Counted from the stretch's first letter, positions 11,101 to 22,770 are shown. The stretch is 64,000 bases of DNA from Takakia lepidozioides (GCA_030704615.1 CM060734.1:24490001-24554000), one strand, 5' to 3'. Numbers and translations: made by a program. The notes: generated by a model not told the origin, from the letters alone.

Positions 11101-12520
11101 AAATGCAAATGCGGCGCCGCATTTCCGTTAAGTACCATCACGAAGCTACACATCCGTACTTGTTGGATGAAAATGCGGCACCGCATTTCCGTTCCACCTT
11201 CACATACCTTAGTTGTTGAACAGAAATACGGTGCCGAATTTCCGTCCCACATAACCATGCCTGAGATACAAAAGGGAAATGCGGCGCCGCATTTCCGTTC
11301 TGGAATGTCGAAAGGTGCGATTCGGACGGACATGCGGCACAACATTTCAGTTCCAGTGGTTCATGATTTTCAATCTGAACGGAAATGCGGTACCGCATTT
11401 CCGTTCCACCTTCACATACCTTAGTTGATGAACGGAAATGTCGTGCCACATTTCCGTTCGGGAAAGTATAAAGGTCTCACCTGAACGGAAATGCGGTGCC
11501 GCATTTCCGGTCTGGAAAGTTTGAAGGTCTCACATGGATGGAACTGCGGCACCGCATTTCCGTCCCACAGCTCCAGGCCTCATATACAAAACGGAAATGC
11601 GGCACCGCATTTTCGTTCTGGAATGTCGGAAGGTGCGACTCGGACGGAAATGCGGCGCCGCATTTCCGTTCTGGGATGTCGGAAGGTGCGACTCGGACGG
11701 AAATGCGGTACCGCATTTCCGTTCTGGAGAGTATGAAGTTCTCAAACGGACGGAAATGCGGTGCAAAATTTTCGTCCCTCCGCTCCATGCCTGAGATAGA
11801 AAACGGAAATGCGGCGCCGCATTTCAGTTCCCGTTGTTCATAATTCTCAATCAAAACGGAAATGCGGTACCGCATTTCCGTTCTGGAGAGTATGAAGGTC
11901 TTAACCGGTCGGAAATGCGCTGCAGCATTTCCGTCACTCGGCTCCATGCCTCTGATACAAAACGGAAATGCGGCGCCGCATTTCCGTTCTGGAATGTCGG
12001 AAGGTGCGACTCGGACGGAAATGCGGTGCCGCATTTCAGTTCCAATGGTTCACGATTTTCAGTCAGAACGGAAATGCGGTACCGCATTTCCGTTCTGGAG
12101 AGTATGAAGGTCTCACCCGGACGGAAATGCGGTGCAACATTTCTATCCCTTAGCTCTATGCGTCAGATACAAAACGGAAATGCGGCGCCGCATTTCCGTT
12201 CTGGTATGTCGGATGGTGCGACTTGGTTGGAAGTGCGGTGCCGCATTTCAGTTCCCGTGGTTCATGATTCTCAATCAGAACGGAAATGCGGTACTGCATT
12301 TCCGTTCCACCTTCACATACCGTGCTTGTTGGATGGAAATGCGTTACCGCATTTCCGTTCTGGAGAGTATAAGGGTTTCCCCCGGACGGAAACTCGGTGC
12401 AGGTTTTCCGTCGCACTGGTGCATGACTAAGATGCAAAACGGAAATGCGGCGCCGTATTTCCGTACAATAGCAATCGAAAGTATCACTCCGGACGGAAAT
12501 GTGGAACGTCATTTCCGCAT
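11100..12520. repeat. Palindrome array A1, 27 units at 53-bp period
   Basis: Tandem palindromes with half-site CGGAAATGCGG around a central YR dinucleotide (CG, TG or TA). Core positions include 11282, 11335, 11388, then 11547, 11600, 11653, 11706, 11759, 11812, 11865, 11918, 11971, 12024, 12077, 12130, 12183, 12236, 12289, 12342, 12395 and 12448. The step is 53 bp apart from small deviations near the ends. The spacers fall into five recurring classes, forming a higher-order repeat. The array lies between the divergent ParB-methyltransferase and transposase genes. It contains no spacer diversity or cas genes. Confidence 0.97.
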
Positions 12521-12909
12521 GCGGAACCTGAATGGGTTGCATTGTTCCGAAACAACACAATTGCGGCATGTCTTGATGATCACAACTTGGTTGTCTGACC
12601 GTTTTAACTAACAGTCCTGGCACTTGTCAGTGCGAACGTTCATGTCTGCACCGAGAATACTGCTGGATCCACCCTCAGGAGAAACTATCAGGAGATGTTA
12701 TTTCGTCGCCGAATCGGCCATCATTGTCATACTTACTGGCTATGGAATCACACCTCCCACCTTCATGCATGTAGCTTGAAACAATATTTTCCACTTCAAT
12801 GTGCGACTTCCAATCGTCGATGGACTCCGCAGATCCACTTACAAGGTGCCTGTGAGCCTTGGTCTGTCGCTATACTGAACCTCGCACTGCCAACTTCGTG
12901 CGGTCTTCG

Positions 12910-13382
12910 ATGGCTCCGAATTCCTACGCTATAGTTTGCTGTTCTCCGCAACTTGGGAGAGCCTCGATCCCAAACGAGGGAGGACTTTGCAGAGTGACTG
13001 AAACTTACATTTGTTCCAAATTCAAGCTCAAACCGGGCACAATTTATTTGGAAGAAGAAAGGAAGGATGTTCCTGGACAGGTTGACGAGACCATTGTCGT
13101 GCTAGGTAACGACGGAGGTTGCGGAATTGAATGGCACGTACCCCCATCAGACACCATCCTGTACCGAGCTGTGGGAATGCCCATTCCCTTTCCGAATCAG
13201 TCGCTGCCCACACCATCCACAAAGGAGTCCAGAAACCGACAGGCGGCCACTGCCAACAGAGAGGTATGCAACGATAATCATTCCCGACCTGGACCCTCAA
13301 GACCCTCCATAGCTTCTCGCGTGGACGTATTCGACATTTTCGACGAGGAAAATGAGTGCATTGAGGTCCCCATGTCCTCCAC
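12910..13382 (+). pseudogene. MULE-like transposase, N-terminal fragment (A1)
   Basis: ATG at 12910 (MAPNSYAIVC) starts a frame matching 30168-30645 of A2: RVTETYICSKFKLKPGTIYL, GGCGIEWHVPPSDTILYRAV, then an acidic FDIFDEENECIEVP stretch. Homology stops at about 13382, where unrelated sequence begins. The zinc region, catalytic core and SWIM finger are all missing, so this fragment cannot act as a transposase. Upstream sequence 12521-12909 also matches A2 and holds no other gene. Confidence 0.85.
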
Positions 13383-13640
13383 TTGCATGCACATTGCACA
13401 TGTTGTAATTAAGCATATGGTTTAAGAATGGAATAAATTTTTTTTCCTCAACAGACTCTGGAATGTAAAGATGTTGCAAGCTTTCCCCGTGATACAACAA
13501 AGACGAAAATGGATTTGGAAAACTAGGAAGTTTTGGCACTGAGTTGTTTTTTGAATTGACAGATACATTGGTTGGAGATGGAATGCATGGAGGATGCTTG
13601 CATTGTTTTTTTGCACTGTCTCTATAGAAGGCCAACGATC

Positions 13641-13755
13641 GTTGAAGCTTTTAATTGCGTAATAATTGATGAAGATGCACAACAAGTAGAAGCAGAGACT
13701 GGTATTATCACCCAGATGAAGGAACTGAAGTAGATCATTCTTGTTGGAGATCACT
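13641..13755 (+). pseudogene. UPF1-like SF1 helicase fragment
   Basis: One frame reads VIIDEDAQQVEAETGI, then ITQMKELK-stop-IILVGDHS. This matches helicase motif II (DEAA/TQ) and the following LVGDH/motif III region of UPF1/SEN1-type RNA helicases. A TAG at about 13731 interrupts it and the usual QLGP after GDH is lost. No other helicase motif was found nearby, so it is an isolated decayed exon or captured fragment. Confidence 0.6.
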
Positions 13756-13769
13756 CGGTGTATAAAGCT

Positions 13770-14785
13770 TTGGCCTTATCTCAAAATCAACATCAAATCA
13801 AACTTCAAATCATCAAATCATCAAATCAAATCATGAATACAATACAATTGAACCTTGCGATTCCAGCACCGTCCGCGAGAGGGCGGAGCTCCGCCCTCCT
13901 CTCATTATCGCCGCCAAATACCGTAACCATGACTATCCTCTAGGGTTCCTCTATTCTTTTCAGCACTCAAAGGCTTTTTTATCTCATCTGTAGTGGCTCC
14001 GCTATTTGACAGGCTTCTCAGTTAAGCCACGGTCACCGCCATGGCGTCTGCCCCTATCTCTCCTGCTGCTACGAGGAGGTCTCCTCACTTTCCATCACGG
14101 TCTGTCAACACGCCTCACAAGAGTAGTATGGACTCCCCTCTAGGCGTTTTACTACTGCTTTTAGAATGGTCTTTACTTTCCAAAGTTTCTCTCATGGAGT
14201 TTGATCCGCGCGGAGCCCATCTATTCAGCTCACGGCTTTTTACAACGACACGATGTGCGGGTGGAAGCTCCTCCACCCTCCCTCTTTGTTCCAAGACGCG
14301 GCCCCTACAGTGAGGTAGCACCCACCCGCCACCCTCCCCGTCCTGCAGCGCCGGCGAGTGCTGCTCACAGCAGGCCTGGAATGGTCCTGGATCACCCCTC
14401 TCACAGGATAGGCAACACTGCTACTCCTGCTTGCTATGACCCCAATACCCTCCGCTCCAAATATCTGTGTTATGATTTTGGGCCTCACCTCGAAGTAAGA
14501 GAGAAGACTCCGACCGAGGCCGGCGTAACTAAGAGTCACTTCGCCTTGCGGCTACTGCCCCTTTTCAGGGGTGGGCCCTATGTAAAAATAACCGGTGTCC
14601 AGGGGACACCAAGTAAAACGTCTGGGGGGGGGGGGGGTGGTATCCGGTAGAGATGGTATCGTGTGGCACCCAAAGGGCCCCAGGGGGGCCCCCCATGGGT
14701 GCCCGCCGGGTATCCATATATATGTATTTAGGATGCAAGAGCAGGGTTTGATTCGAGCTGTCAATTGTTGGTGACGATAGCAGTG
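13770..14785. other. Non-coding or unrecognised stretch
   Basis: Contains pyrimidine-rich sequence, a G14 run near 14622-14637, and no reading frame resembling a known protein. The part near 14590-14780 may be the 3' untranslated tail of the adjacent minus-strand LINE. Confidence 0.4.
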
Positions 14786-14789
14786 AGAG

Positions 14790-15836
14790 AACGGAGGGCT
14801 GTGAGGTGTATGGCTTTGAAGCATTTATGGATGGAGATGATAGGAAGATTAAAGTTATTTTTAAGTTCAGAGATGCTGGCCTCATGGATGCCCCCTCTAG
14901 TGTCGGCAGTGATGACAGTGAGGGGGCCTATGGCCCATCCCCTCCGGCGGATAGCAAGAATGAGTGGTGCATATTTTTGGCGTTTTTCGAGGATGGAGGA
15001 GTTGGGGAAGCGGTCATTGCAAAATGTGAATTCTAAGAAGTGTATGGTAATGGCGGGGGAGGGGGCAGAGGGCGGTGGAGCGTTGATGGGGAGCCCCTAT
15101 GAGGATATCCGGACAGAGGCGGGAAGGGCATGTACATGATGTGTGGGGGCGACATATACAAGGGAGTAGCCACGTAGGTACCGTGTGGTCTGGGGGCCGA
15201 CCTTGGTAGATGCCCGCATTGATAAGTGAGAACCATCTGGTTTCATTACGTCGTTGTAGGAGTTTGTGGATGTGCCATACAGCGTGGTTGTGTCGTGCAA
15301 TACGAAGTCCATGAATGATTGGGTGGGGGCATTGGTTAAGAAGGTGGAGCCAGGTATCACATGTGGCGTGGATGTGGGAGCACAGAGGGCAGTTTGGTGA
15401 GGGGTATATGGCTGGCCAGAAGGTGTGTTTGCGTTGGTGGCCCATGTACTGGTCGTAACAGAATTTAAGGGTCTGTCGTATTTGAGCGTCTGATGCGGCT
15501 TTGGTGTTCCAGAAGTGGTTGGAGAGTTTGTGGTGGAGTACATCGGAGAGGGTCCACTTTTGGATGTGCAGTTTGGTGTGGCTGAGAGAGGTAGAAGCTT
15601 GTTTATTGGCTTTTTTGGTCAGGGTAGTCAGAAGATTTTGGATTGGCCTGGGTGTTGGGGGGTCAGGGACTAGGTGTATAAGCCAAAAGGGGTGAGTATG
15701 AGCGATGTGTATGGGGTCATCCGAGGGTTCAACTGTAGGTTGGGAGGCACCCAGTTGGGCGAGGAGGTCAGCCTCCTCGTTGCCGTGGATACCTATGTGT
15801 GAACTGATAACGGCTAAGATACGAGGGCCAGATAGC
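14790..15836 (-). mobile_element. LINE fragment: RNase H end and RT-associated zinc finger
   Basis: The minus strand reads AVISSHIGIHGNEEADLLAQ (the RNase H ending motif of plant LINEs, near 15770-15835), then FCYDQYMGHQRKHTFWP and the CCHC-type finger CPLCSHIHATCDTWLHLLNQ-CPHP with HGLRIARHNHAVW. The ORF stops at 15014. The 5' part (endonuclease, RT core) is missing, as is usual for truncated LINE copies. It is directly followed on the right by the Gypsy LTR region. Confidence 0.82.
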
Positions 15837-15958
15837 GAGGGTCACAAGGGGACATACCGAGTGGTGATTGGTTTACACTACGGGCAGAAAAGGCTAAGTA
15901 CGCGGCACTTAGCAAACAGCGGAACAAGGGTACATTACCACGGGAGCAGTAGTGGGTA

Positions 15959-16651
15959 GTGTAGCAACCGTGGGCCGTGAACCACGATATCACACGGCCA
16001 CGTTAGCAGCGGCTTTTACTAATAGAGGAAGTAGTGAAGGACCGTGGACCGTGTACCACTATGGCACACGACCACTACAACGAGCCACTTTTTTAGCAAA
16101 CCATTTAGATTGCGTAGGCAGTTAGACAAACGGTCATTAACGACTGCAGGCTGTAACGGCTCTTTCGAGCATAGTATAAAAGGGTTGCACGCAACTTAGA
16201 AGGTATCAGTGATCAGTGTGTATTCATTGGAGTCAGAGTGATTCGAAGTGTACTTATGCTATGATGTGATGGACTCTGAAGTAAAGCCATGCTATTCCAA
16301 GTATCTATGTGTAGAGTGAATGTGAGATGGAGAGAATGTGCATTATGAGAGAACGTGAGATGGTGAGAATGTGTATCATCTCATAATAGCTCTTGATTTG
16401 TCTTGACTACCATCTGACGTATGAACAAAAAAGCTTCAATCTTTCCGACTAAGATCTTTTAGGCTAGTAAGACTGTAGGTTGGGCTTAATCAATAGGATT
16501 AAGCAATCTGCATAGATATTGATTCATACGACGGCCATGGTTTAGTTATCGTTTCTGAAAGCATACCGTCGTACAACCCCTGTTGCATGTCTTGGGAAAT
16601 GGGCAGTAGTGCTGAAGGCCTGTTTTGTCTAAGTCATAAACCAGTGGTTAA
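15959..16651 (+). repeat. Gypsy 5' LTR with TATA box
   Basis: Inferred LTR of about 693 bp beginning TGTAGCAACC and ending GGTTAACA. TATAAAAGG lies at 16175-16183. The U3 half holds two diverged copies of a CACACGRCCAC-containing motif. The right-hand LTR is not in the window, so the left boundary is inferred. Confidence 0.6.
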
Positions 16652-16672
16652 CATTTGGCGACCGTACGGGGA
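16652..16672 (+). promoter_or_regulatory. Putative Gypsy primer-binding site
   Basis: TTTGGCGACCGTACGGGGA directly follows the inferred LTR end, the position of a PBS. The primer tRNA was not identified. Confidence 0.45.
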
Positions 16673-18635
16673 ACTAACGGTATGTTGAGTTCAAGTGAAC
16701 TCAAGGAAGGATGGCTACTCAGTGATTTCTTGAAATCACAAAAGAACAAGTCAACGGAAGCAGAGGAATGGAAAGCATTCCTGAAAAAATTTCATGGCTT
16801 ACCAATAGCAATACAACAGAAGATCTTTCTTTCAACTGCAAAAGAAGATGACAAATGGGGATTAAAAAAAGGAGTGATCAGTATTACACGAGCACCTTGG
16901 GAATGTAGAATCAGAAGTGAAGAATGGTTGTCTCGTCTAGCTTTATTTATTACTCTAATCCCAATCAGAAAAGTTTGCTACACTAGTTATATTTTCAGGG
17001 AAGGATGTTCAAATTATGAATATTGTCATATGATCATAGAAGCAGTGGAGTACTGGATACCCAAAGACTTGCTACAAGTCAGATACACTGAGAAAGACAA
17101 ATGGTATTATTGTGCCCATTAAAAGATTGGTGATCAATCAGTAAAGGAAAATTAAGTCGTGATACAGATTCTGGCAAGATAATTTAAATCTTGGAGAAAG
17201 GGTAGAGACCACTATAATTTTCTTTGCTGACATACTTAAAGGGTGCTGAAAAGGAATTATGTATATGATGTGGGAATGAATGAGGAAATTAAGGAAAAAG
17301 CTAAGCAAGACAGAGCTGAAAGAATAGAGAAATATGTTGCAGAAAGGGAAGCTCGGTTGAGAAAAGAGTTCCCAGAATTACAAAACTTGAATATTATTCA
17401 AGGTGAGACATCAAGACAAATTGACAGTGATAAACCAGAAGATCGGGGAATCGGATCTTTGGAAAGTGAGAACACTACACCAGAAGGAGTTGCAAGTAAT
17501 GCACTTGGCGAATGGTTACCACAAGAAAGATCTGAAGGACCTTCTACAGTAACAAGTCCGAATCGAGGTTTTGCTGAAATATTGGAAGAAAAATTTGAGA
17601 ATATTCTGAGTGAAGAAGGTGAAAAAAGTGAGACTACTTCTCCATAAAGGATAACCAAGACTACACTCAAGGCTTTTAAAGCTTCATTAAGCCTAAGTAG
17701 GGACAGTAGCTCGAAGACGGCTATCATTGGGACAAGGACCTCCTAGTTTTGAATCATTGTTTGGAAGACAAACACCAACAACACCACTAGCCTTGACAAT
17801 CCCAACACCACCACAGCTAGCAGCAGCAGGACCATTCCAGTTTGGACAACCAGTTGCACCAGCAGCACCAATGGCTTTAGCGGCAAGCAAAACCAGACCG
17901 CCGTTTCCTTTATATGATGGGAAATCTGATCCGGATATCCATCTTAATCAATTTGAGAACATGTGCACCATTACAATGAAGCAACAGACCAGGAAAAGAT
18001 CCGATTATTTCCTTGTTCAATGGCCAGAAAAGGCATTGAATGGTTGGCAAACTTTCCAGCCAATCACTTTGCAAATTGGGCGGATATGAGAGCCGCATTT
18101 CAAGAACGATATAGATCCAACAAATCCACGTCTGAAATCTTCACAGGATTACAGAACCTAAGAGAGAAAAAGAAAGAATTGGTAGTCGACTACCTAGAGA
18201 GAATGAAGACTCTGATCAGGAAGCTACCTCAAGCACCAGGTGATGACTTGCAAAAATCATGGTTCATCAACGGACTTTGTCCTGAATATGTAACCATGGT
18301 TACAGTCATGCCTAACAACACTTTGGCTGAAGCAGTAGGAACTGCAAAGAAATTGGAATTGGGATTTCATCAAAGCAGAAGTAAAGATTCCAAGGATCCC
18401 TTGGAAGAAGAAGACTCTGATGATGAAGAAAAACCCAAGCAAAAGAAAGAAGTGATTGACAAAACCACTTTGGATCAGAAGATAGCAAAGGCTATCAAGA
18501 ATTTTAAAGATGAAGGGCCACGAAAGGCAACATGGTGTCACAAATGCGGGACTGCAGGACACTTGGCAATAGAATGCCACATGAAAGACAAATACTGTGA
18601 TATTTGTCATATGAACAATCATAAGCCAGTAAATA
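16655..18635 (+). pseudogene. Ty3/Gypsy gag, multi-frame, pol missing
   Basis: Three blocks. 16655-17122 gives 155 residues of unknown type; 17243-17647 is a charged helical segment. From about 17727 a proline-rich leader leads to PPFPLYDGKSDPDIHLNQFE, then (other frame, 17963 onward) GIEWLANFPANHFANWADMR, FQERYRS, KKELVVDYLERMKTL and GLCPEYVTMV, a retrotransposon gag core. A lysine/glutamate tract is followed by the knuckle CHKCGTAGHLAIEC and a second CDICHMNNH. A frameshift near 17990 splits the gag core. Sequence after 18635 is unrelated and runs into the scaffold gap, so no pol is visible. Confidence 0.82.
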
Positions 18636-18639
18636 GGTT

Positions 18640-18981
18640 TGCACTGCCTTTCATTGGGGGTTTCTGGCACGTATCGATTTCGTTTTCGGCTCAATTTTGT
18701 TCAGCGGCTTCCAGCATCCCACCGCTACTCCCCCGCCGGAATTCGGACCAATCAAAAATGCCCCCAAAAAAGGGTGTTCTCTTCGTTCACTATTGCAGAA
18801 CTCTCTATGAAGAGTGCACGAAGTAGAACACAAATCAAGTTTGGAGTGCAAAACAGGGAAGAAACTGTGGTTTTGGGTCCAAATGAATTTTGATCGCTCC
18901 CAAATTTGGCACGCACGTCAGCTCGTCATATCATTGCACCATCGTCACATCAGTATGCCATAGGGAACAAGAGATAGTCGC
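18640..18981. other. Unassigned sequence before scaffold gap
   Basis: No supported gene. The junction with gag at about 18635 is abrupt. Confidence 0.4.
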
Positions 18982-19481
18982 NNNNNNNNNNNNNNNNNNN
19001 NNNNNNNNNNNNNNNNNNNNNNNNNNNNNNNNNNNNNNNNNNNNNNNNNNNNNNNNNNNNNNNNNNNNNNNNNNNNNNNNNNNNNNNNNNNNNNNNNNNN
19101 NNNNNNNNNNNNNNNNNNNNNNNNNNNNNNNNNNNNNNNNNNNNNNNNNNNNNNNNNNNNNNNNNNNNNNNNNNNNNNNNNNNNNNNNNNNNNNNNNNNN
19201 NNNNNNNNNNNNNNNNNNNNNNNNNNNNNNNNNNNNNNNNNNNNNNNNNNNNNNNNNNNNNNNNNNNNNNNNNNNNNNNNNNNNNNNNNNNNNNNNNNNN
19301 NNNNNNNNNNNNNNNNNNNNNNNNNNNNNNNNNNNNNNNNNNNNNNNNNNNNNNNNNNNNNNNNNNNNNNNNNNNNNNNNNNNNNNNNNNNNNNNNNNNN
19401 NNNNNNNNNNNNNNNNNNNNNNNNNNNNNNNNNNNNNNNNNNNNNNNNNNNNNNNNNNNNNNNNNNNNNNNNNNNNNNNNN
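18982..19481. other. Scaffold gap (500 N)
   Basis: Exactly 500 undetermined bases, a placeholder of unknown true length. It abuts the left end of element A2, so the flanking target duplication cannot be read. Confidence 0.99.
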
Positions 19482-19487
19482 GGGGGC

Positions 19488-19533
19488 TGCTATTTCATGA
19501 GCCATGAGCCATGAGCGGCATGAGCCATGAGCA
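19488..19533 (+). repeat. Left terminal inverted repeat of A2
   Basis: GCTATTTCATGAGC followed by repeated CATGAGCC/CATGAGCGG units. It matches the inverse of 34508-34604 and closely resembles the start of element C at 58206. Confidence 0.8.
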
Positions 19534-19941
19534 GAGTCGTAAGTGTGGAAAAAAACATGAGCAGCACTATTTTCCGGAAATGAGTGTCCGCGGGAATAGG
19601 GTTTAGGGTGCCACGGTCATAGGGGGAGAAGGACCTCCCGATGAAGGAGGTTCGGCAATGTTATTTAGAATTATATATTGAAAGGCAATGTTCGCGAATG
19701 GTAGGGTGGTACTGCTCTGTACATGGGGGCCCATTTCAGCCTACAGCCACTTGCAAAATCCACCCACACTCCCAATCCCAAACGAAATGAGCAATGACGC
19801 ATTCTCGGAACGATGGACACAGAATAGAATAAAAAGAGGGCACAATGAGGTTTTTATTGATCCACATGAATTGCATTTGAAGCACGTCTACTGTGCTGAT
19901 TGTGCAATCAAATCTTTAGCCCTGTGCCTACTGAATACAAG

Positions 19942-20504
19942 TCACGTTGTCAATGGGACTTCGACTGCTCTCAGAACTAGCTCATGAGTCATGGGGCTCC
20001 TCCATGTAAAGTCGATTGCAGCCGTTGTACCGCCCCTAGTGATGTTCACCACAATGTCCTGCCCTTCAATCATACCACCATCGAATATGGAAATCTTCAC
20101 GTTTTCGTCGTCCACACCAATGCGAATGTCCCCATACAATGGAGAAGAGGAGCGCACTCCTTCAGGAGAATAGGTCTCTCCGATGGAGTCCACCCACGTC
20201 CAGTGGCAGCAGTTCCACCGCAACAGCATAGCAGTGCGCCTTCTTCTGCATGGGACCGTCGTAGCTGGGAAAATCGGAATCGAGGATGCGCAGGAGCCAC
20301 GGACTCCTCAGACCAAGATCGTCACCCCGCTCGAAGGCGTAGTGGCCTACGATATACTCAAAAGCCACCAATGTTTCCACACATCGAACCAGTATCTTCT
20401 GTGTAATCTGTGTACCAGATAACAATGTCTCCCGATGTGGCCGAATACATTGCATAATCGATGCCTCCAAATGGGCAGTCGTCCCGGTTCCGGAAGCACG
20501 GCAT
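19942..20504 (-). pseudogene. Accessory protein of unknown family, copy 1
   Basis: ATG at 20504 starts MPCFRNRDDCPFGGIDYAM, then SGDIVIWYTDYTED. Continuing in shifted frames: FEYIVGHYAFERGDDLGLRS, PWLLRILDSDFPSYDGPM, RWNCCHWTWVDSIGE, PLYGDIRIGVDDENVKI, IEGQDIVVNITRGG and LRAVEVPLTT at the 3' end. It aligns along its length with copies at 21028 and 59041. Frameshifts near 20410 and 20225 break it. No known domain was recognised; the conserved Trp-Asn-Cys-Cys-x-Trp-Thr block stands out. It lies just inside the left end of A2. Confidence 0.62.
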
Positions 20505-21027
20505 CCTTGCAAAGGAGGACCTGAGGACGACTTGGATGCCGATGACAATGACCTTGCGGACAGCTACGAAGCCCTTAGATTTTGGAAATGATGCGAAGCG
20601 GAAGAGCAGTCCGGCCTCCAATAATGGAGCATCTGGGTCACCACGTACCACCGACGGAGGTGGATGAACCCATACATCTTTCTCATCAACAAGTTATAGT
20701 TTGAGATCTGCCACCGAAGTCCATCCCCCGGATGGAAATTCGGCGCCGCATTTACATCGAAGAGGGGATGGACTTCGTCGTGTCCAGTGGCTATCGGCCC
20801 ACCTGGCAGTGACCCCATAGTTTGCATGGCAGGGTAGGAAAAACGGCTACATTCATGCAGCAGCCAATCTTCATCGGTCCAGGATCCTGTAGGGGGAAAT
20901 TTAAATGTGCCCTGGAGTGTTTGTGAGGAATTGCAGCGTTAGCTTGAACTTTTTCCAGCCACCGCGCTGCTCCTCCTCCATCCGGGAGCTGCTGTCATTG
21001 AGCGTACTCCGCTACTCTTTTTCAAGG
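20505..21027. other. Divergent spacer between two accessory gene copies
   Basis: Separates the minus and plus copies. It holds a core-like site (TTCGGCGCCGCATTT near 20740) and no other supported ORF. It may include upstream exons or promoters for both copies. Confidence 0.35.
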
Positions 21028-21535
21028 ATGCCGTGCCGCCGAAATCCAGCCGACTGCCTTATCATGGCCACGATTATGCTATGTTCAAACCAGAATCAGG
21101 AGACATCATTGTCTGGCTCTCTGTTTTCACAGACGCTGCTGGAATCAAGCAAGAGTCTTTGCGCGCAATGGAGTATCTGGAGGGCTATTACCGCTTTGAG
21201 CGAGGTGAGGGCGAGGGTCAATGCGGTCCGTGGGTCCTGAAAATTGTTGACCTCGATATACCAAGCTGGAAAGGGATGCCGGAGATCACGCACGGCCTCG
21301 CTTTGGCGCTGGAACTGCTGCCAGTGGACCAGGGAGGACGGCACCGGGGAAAACTATATACGTGCAGATCACTCCGCTCTTCCAGTGTATGGAGACATTC
21401 GGCTGAGTTGCGAAGACGAATCGCACGGGCACATGAGCCCACAGTGACCGTGTCGATGTTGATGTGGTATCATTGATGGACATGACATTGTCGCGGCTCT
21501 AGCAAGGGCAGCAGAACGACCGAATTGCAGTTTAC
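21028..21535 (+). pseudogene. Accessory protein of unknown family, copy 2
   Basis: ATG at 21028 (MPCRRNPADC), then in a shifted frame YAMFKPESGDIIVWLSVFTD, LRAMEYLEGYYRFERGEG, GPWVLKIVDLDIPSW; then, in another frame, LWRWNCCQWTREDGTGENY and VYGDIRLSCEDE. It is divergent from copy 1 with matching block order. Frameshifts near 21050, 21290 and 21450 disable it. Having two head-to-head copies in one element suggests local duplication. Confidence 0.6.
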
Positions 21536-21859
21536 CTCGAGGTGCCGTAGCAGTAATGAGCTTGTTTTGAGGGTATCGGGTATCGAAGTTCCGTCGACTT
21601 GGTGAAGCCCATGTAGAAGGAGGAAGGCTTAGTTTTTTGTCTGCAGTTGGTAATGTGAGACATCGTGTCCGATCATAAACCCATCGTACCTCACTTCTGT
21701 GTGATTGTGTTTCTTCTGTTGAATAACTGTCGAATGGCCCACTGTTACAATTTGATGTCTCATTTCTACAATTGTGTGTCCGGATGAATATACCAAGCAG
21801 TAACCGGTATGAGAGTCATGTGCAAAAAATATACCAGAGTAAGCCATGTCGGACATTGA

Positions 21860-22545
21860 AAGGCGGGGCACCGCATTTCCGCGTCCGCATCGAAATGCGG
21901 GCATCATTTCCGTCCAGGTACACGAAGCAATACCAACACGGGTCTTAAATTGGACAGACAACGAGGTTGGCATTGCAAATGCGGCGACGCATTTCCAGCT
22001 TGGCAATGGAAACTTTCTTTTGGACAAGGGAATGACGGGTGCGGTGCCGCATTTCCGTCCAACACTCGGAAAAGTGTGGACATTTCCGACCGCGCGATGG
22101 AATGCGTTGCCGCATTTCGTGAGAGGGTCTGCAAATGGACAAATTGCGATGTCCGTTCTGAAATGCGGCGCCGCATTCCATGTCCGTCATCGACTTTTTT
22201 TGACAATGGAATGCGGTGCCAATTTTTGCTGATGGGCCGGCAGTTCGAACAACGACCATCCCCAATAGGAAATGCGGCACCGCATTTTCAATTCCGCCAT
22301 CTCGACCTCCTTGTTCGACCTCTGATAAGCGTGGTTGGGTGGCATCCATGAAATGAGCGGGAGAGGCAAAACTGGCGTGTGGACAAGGAAATTTGGAAAT
22401 GCGGCACCGCATTCCAATCGGCCGATTACTTTTTACTATGCCAACATTGAAATGGAAAATTTAGTCCCTCCCCTGTTTGGAAATGCGGTGCCGCATTTCA
22501 AAAGAGGTTTTAGAGTTGCAAAATTTGGAAATGCGGTGCCCCATT
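21860..22545. repeat. Palindrome array D (irregular), AAATGCGGYRCCGCATTT type
   Basis: About eleven palindromes or half-decayed palindromes with cores near 21863, 21898, 21982, 22042, 22105, 22166, 22214, 22275, 22402, 22486 and 22534. Spacing is mostly 48-84 bp, without the strict 53-bp step of the main A arrays. Same half-site as A1 and A2. The stretch 22546-22770 to the right holds no recognised gene. Confidence 0.88.
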
Positions 22546-22770
22546 TCTGATTTTGGAGCGTCGTGGTTTGGGCGATTGTGTGGCTGGAATGCACACTGGA
22601 GAGGGGTCACGAATGTCGGGGGAATTTCCTTTATATACTCTGGAAGAGAATTTACATTTACAGAGACTTCATTAAAATTCTATTAATCTTGAAAATCATC
22701 CGAATTCCTCATCCTGTTCTAGACTGTCCTGCTCCGCTCCACCCCCTCATGCCTTTCTCATCTCCAGCGG

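Noticed and set aside
11138-12430. Many overlapping ORFs of 80-200 codons across the A arrays, both strands
   Set aside because: They follow from the repeat and palindrome symmetry (peptides like GNAAPHFRS on either strand). No start, intron or family evidence supports translation.
11100-12520. CRISPR-like array
   Set aside because: Regular repeats with spacers, but spacers recur as five classes, repeats are perfect palindromes, context is eukaryotic, and no cas gene is present.
18890-19507. ORFs spanning the N run
   Set aside because: They consist of undetermined bases.
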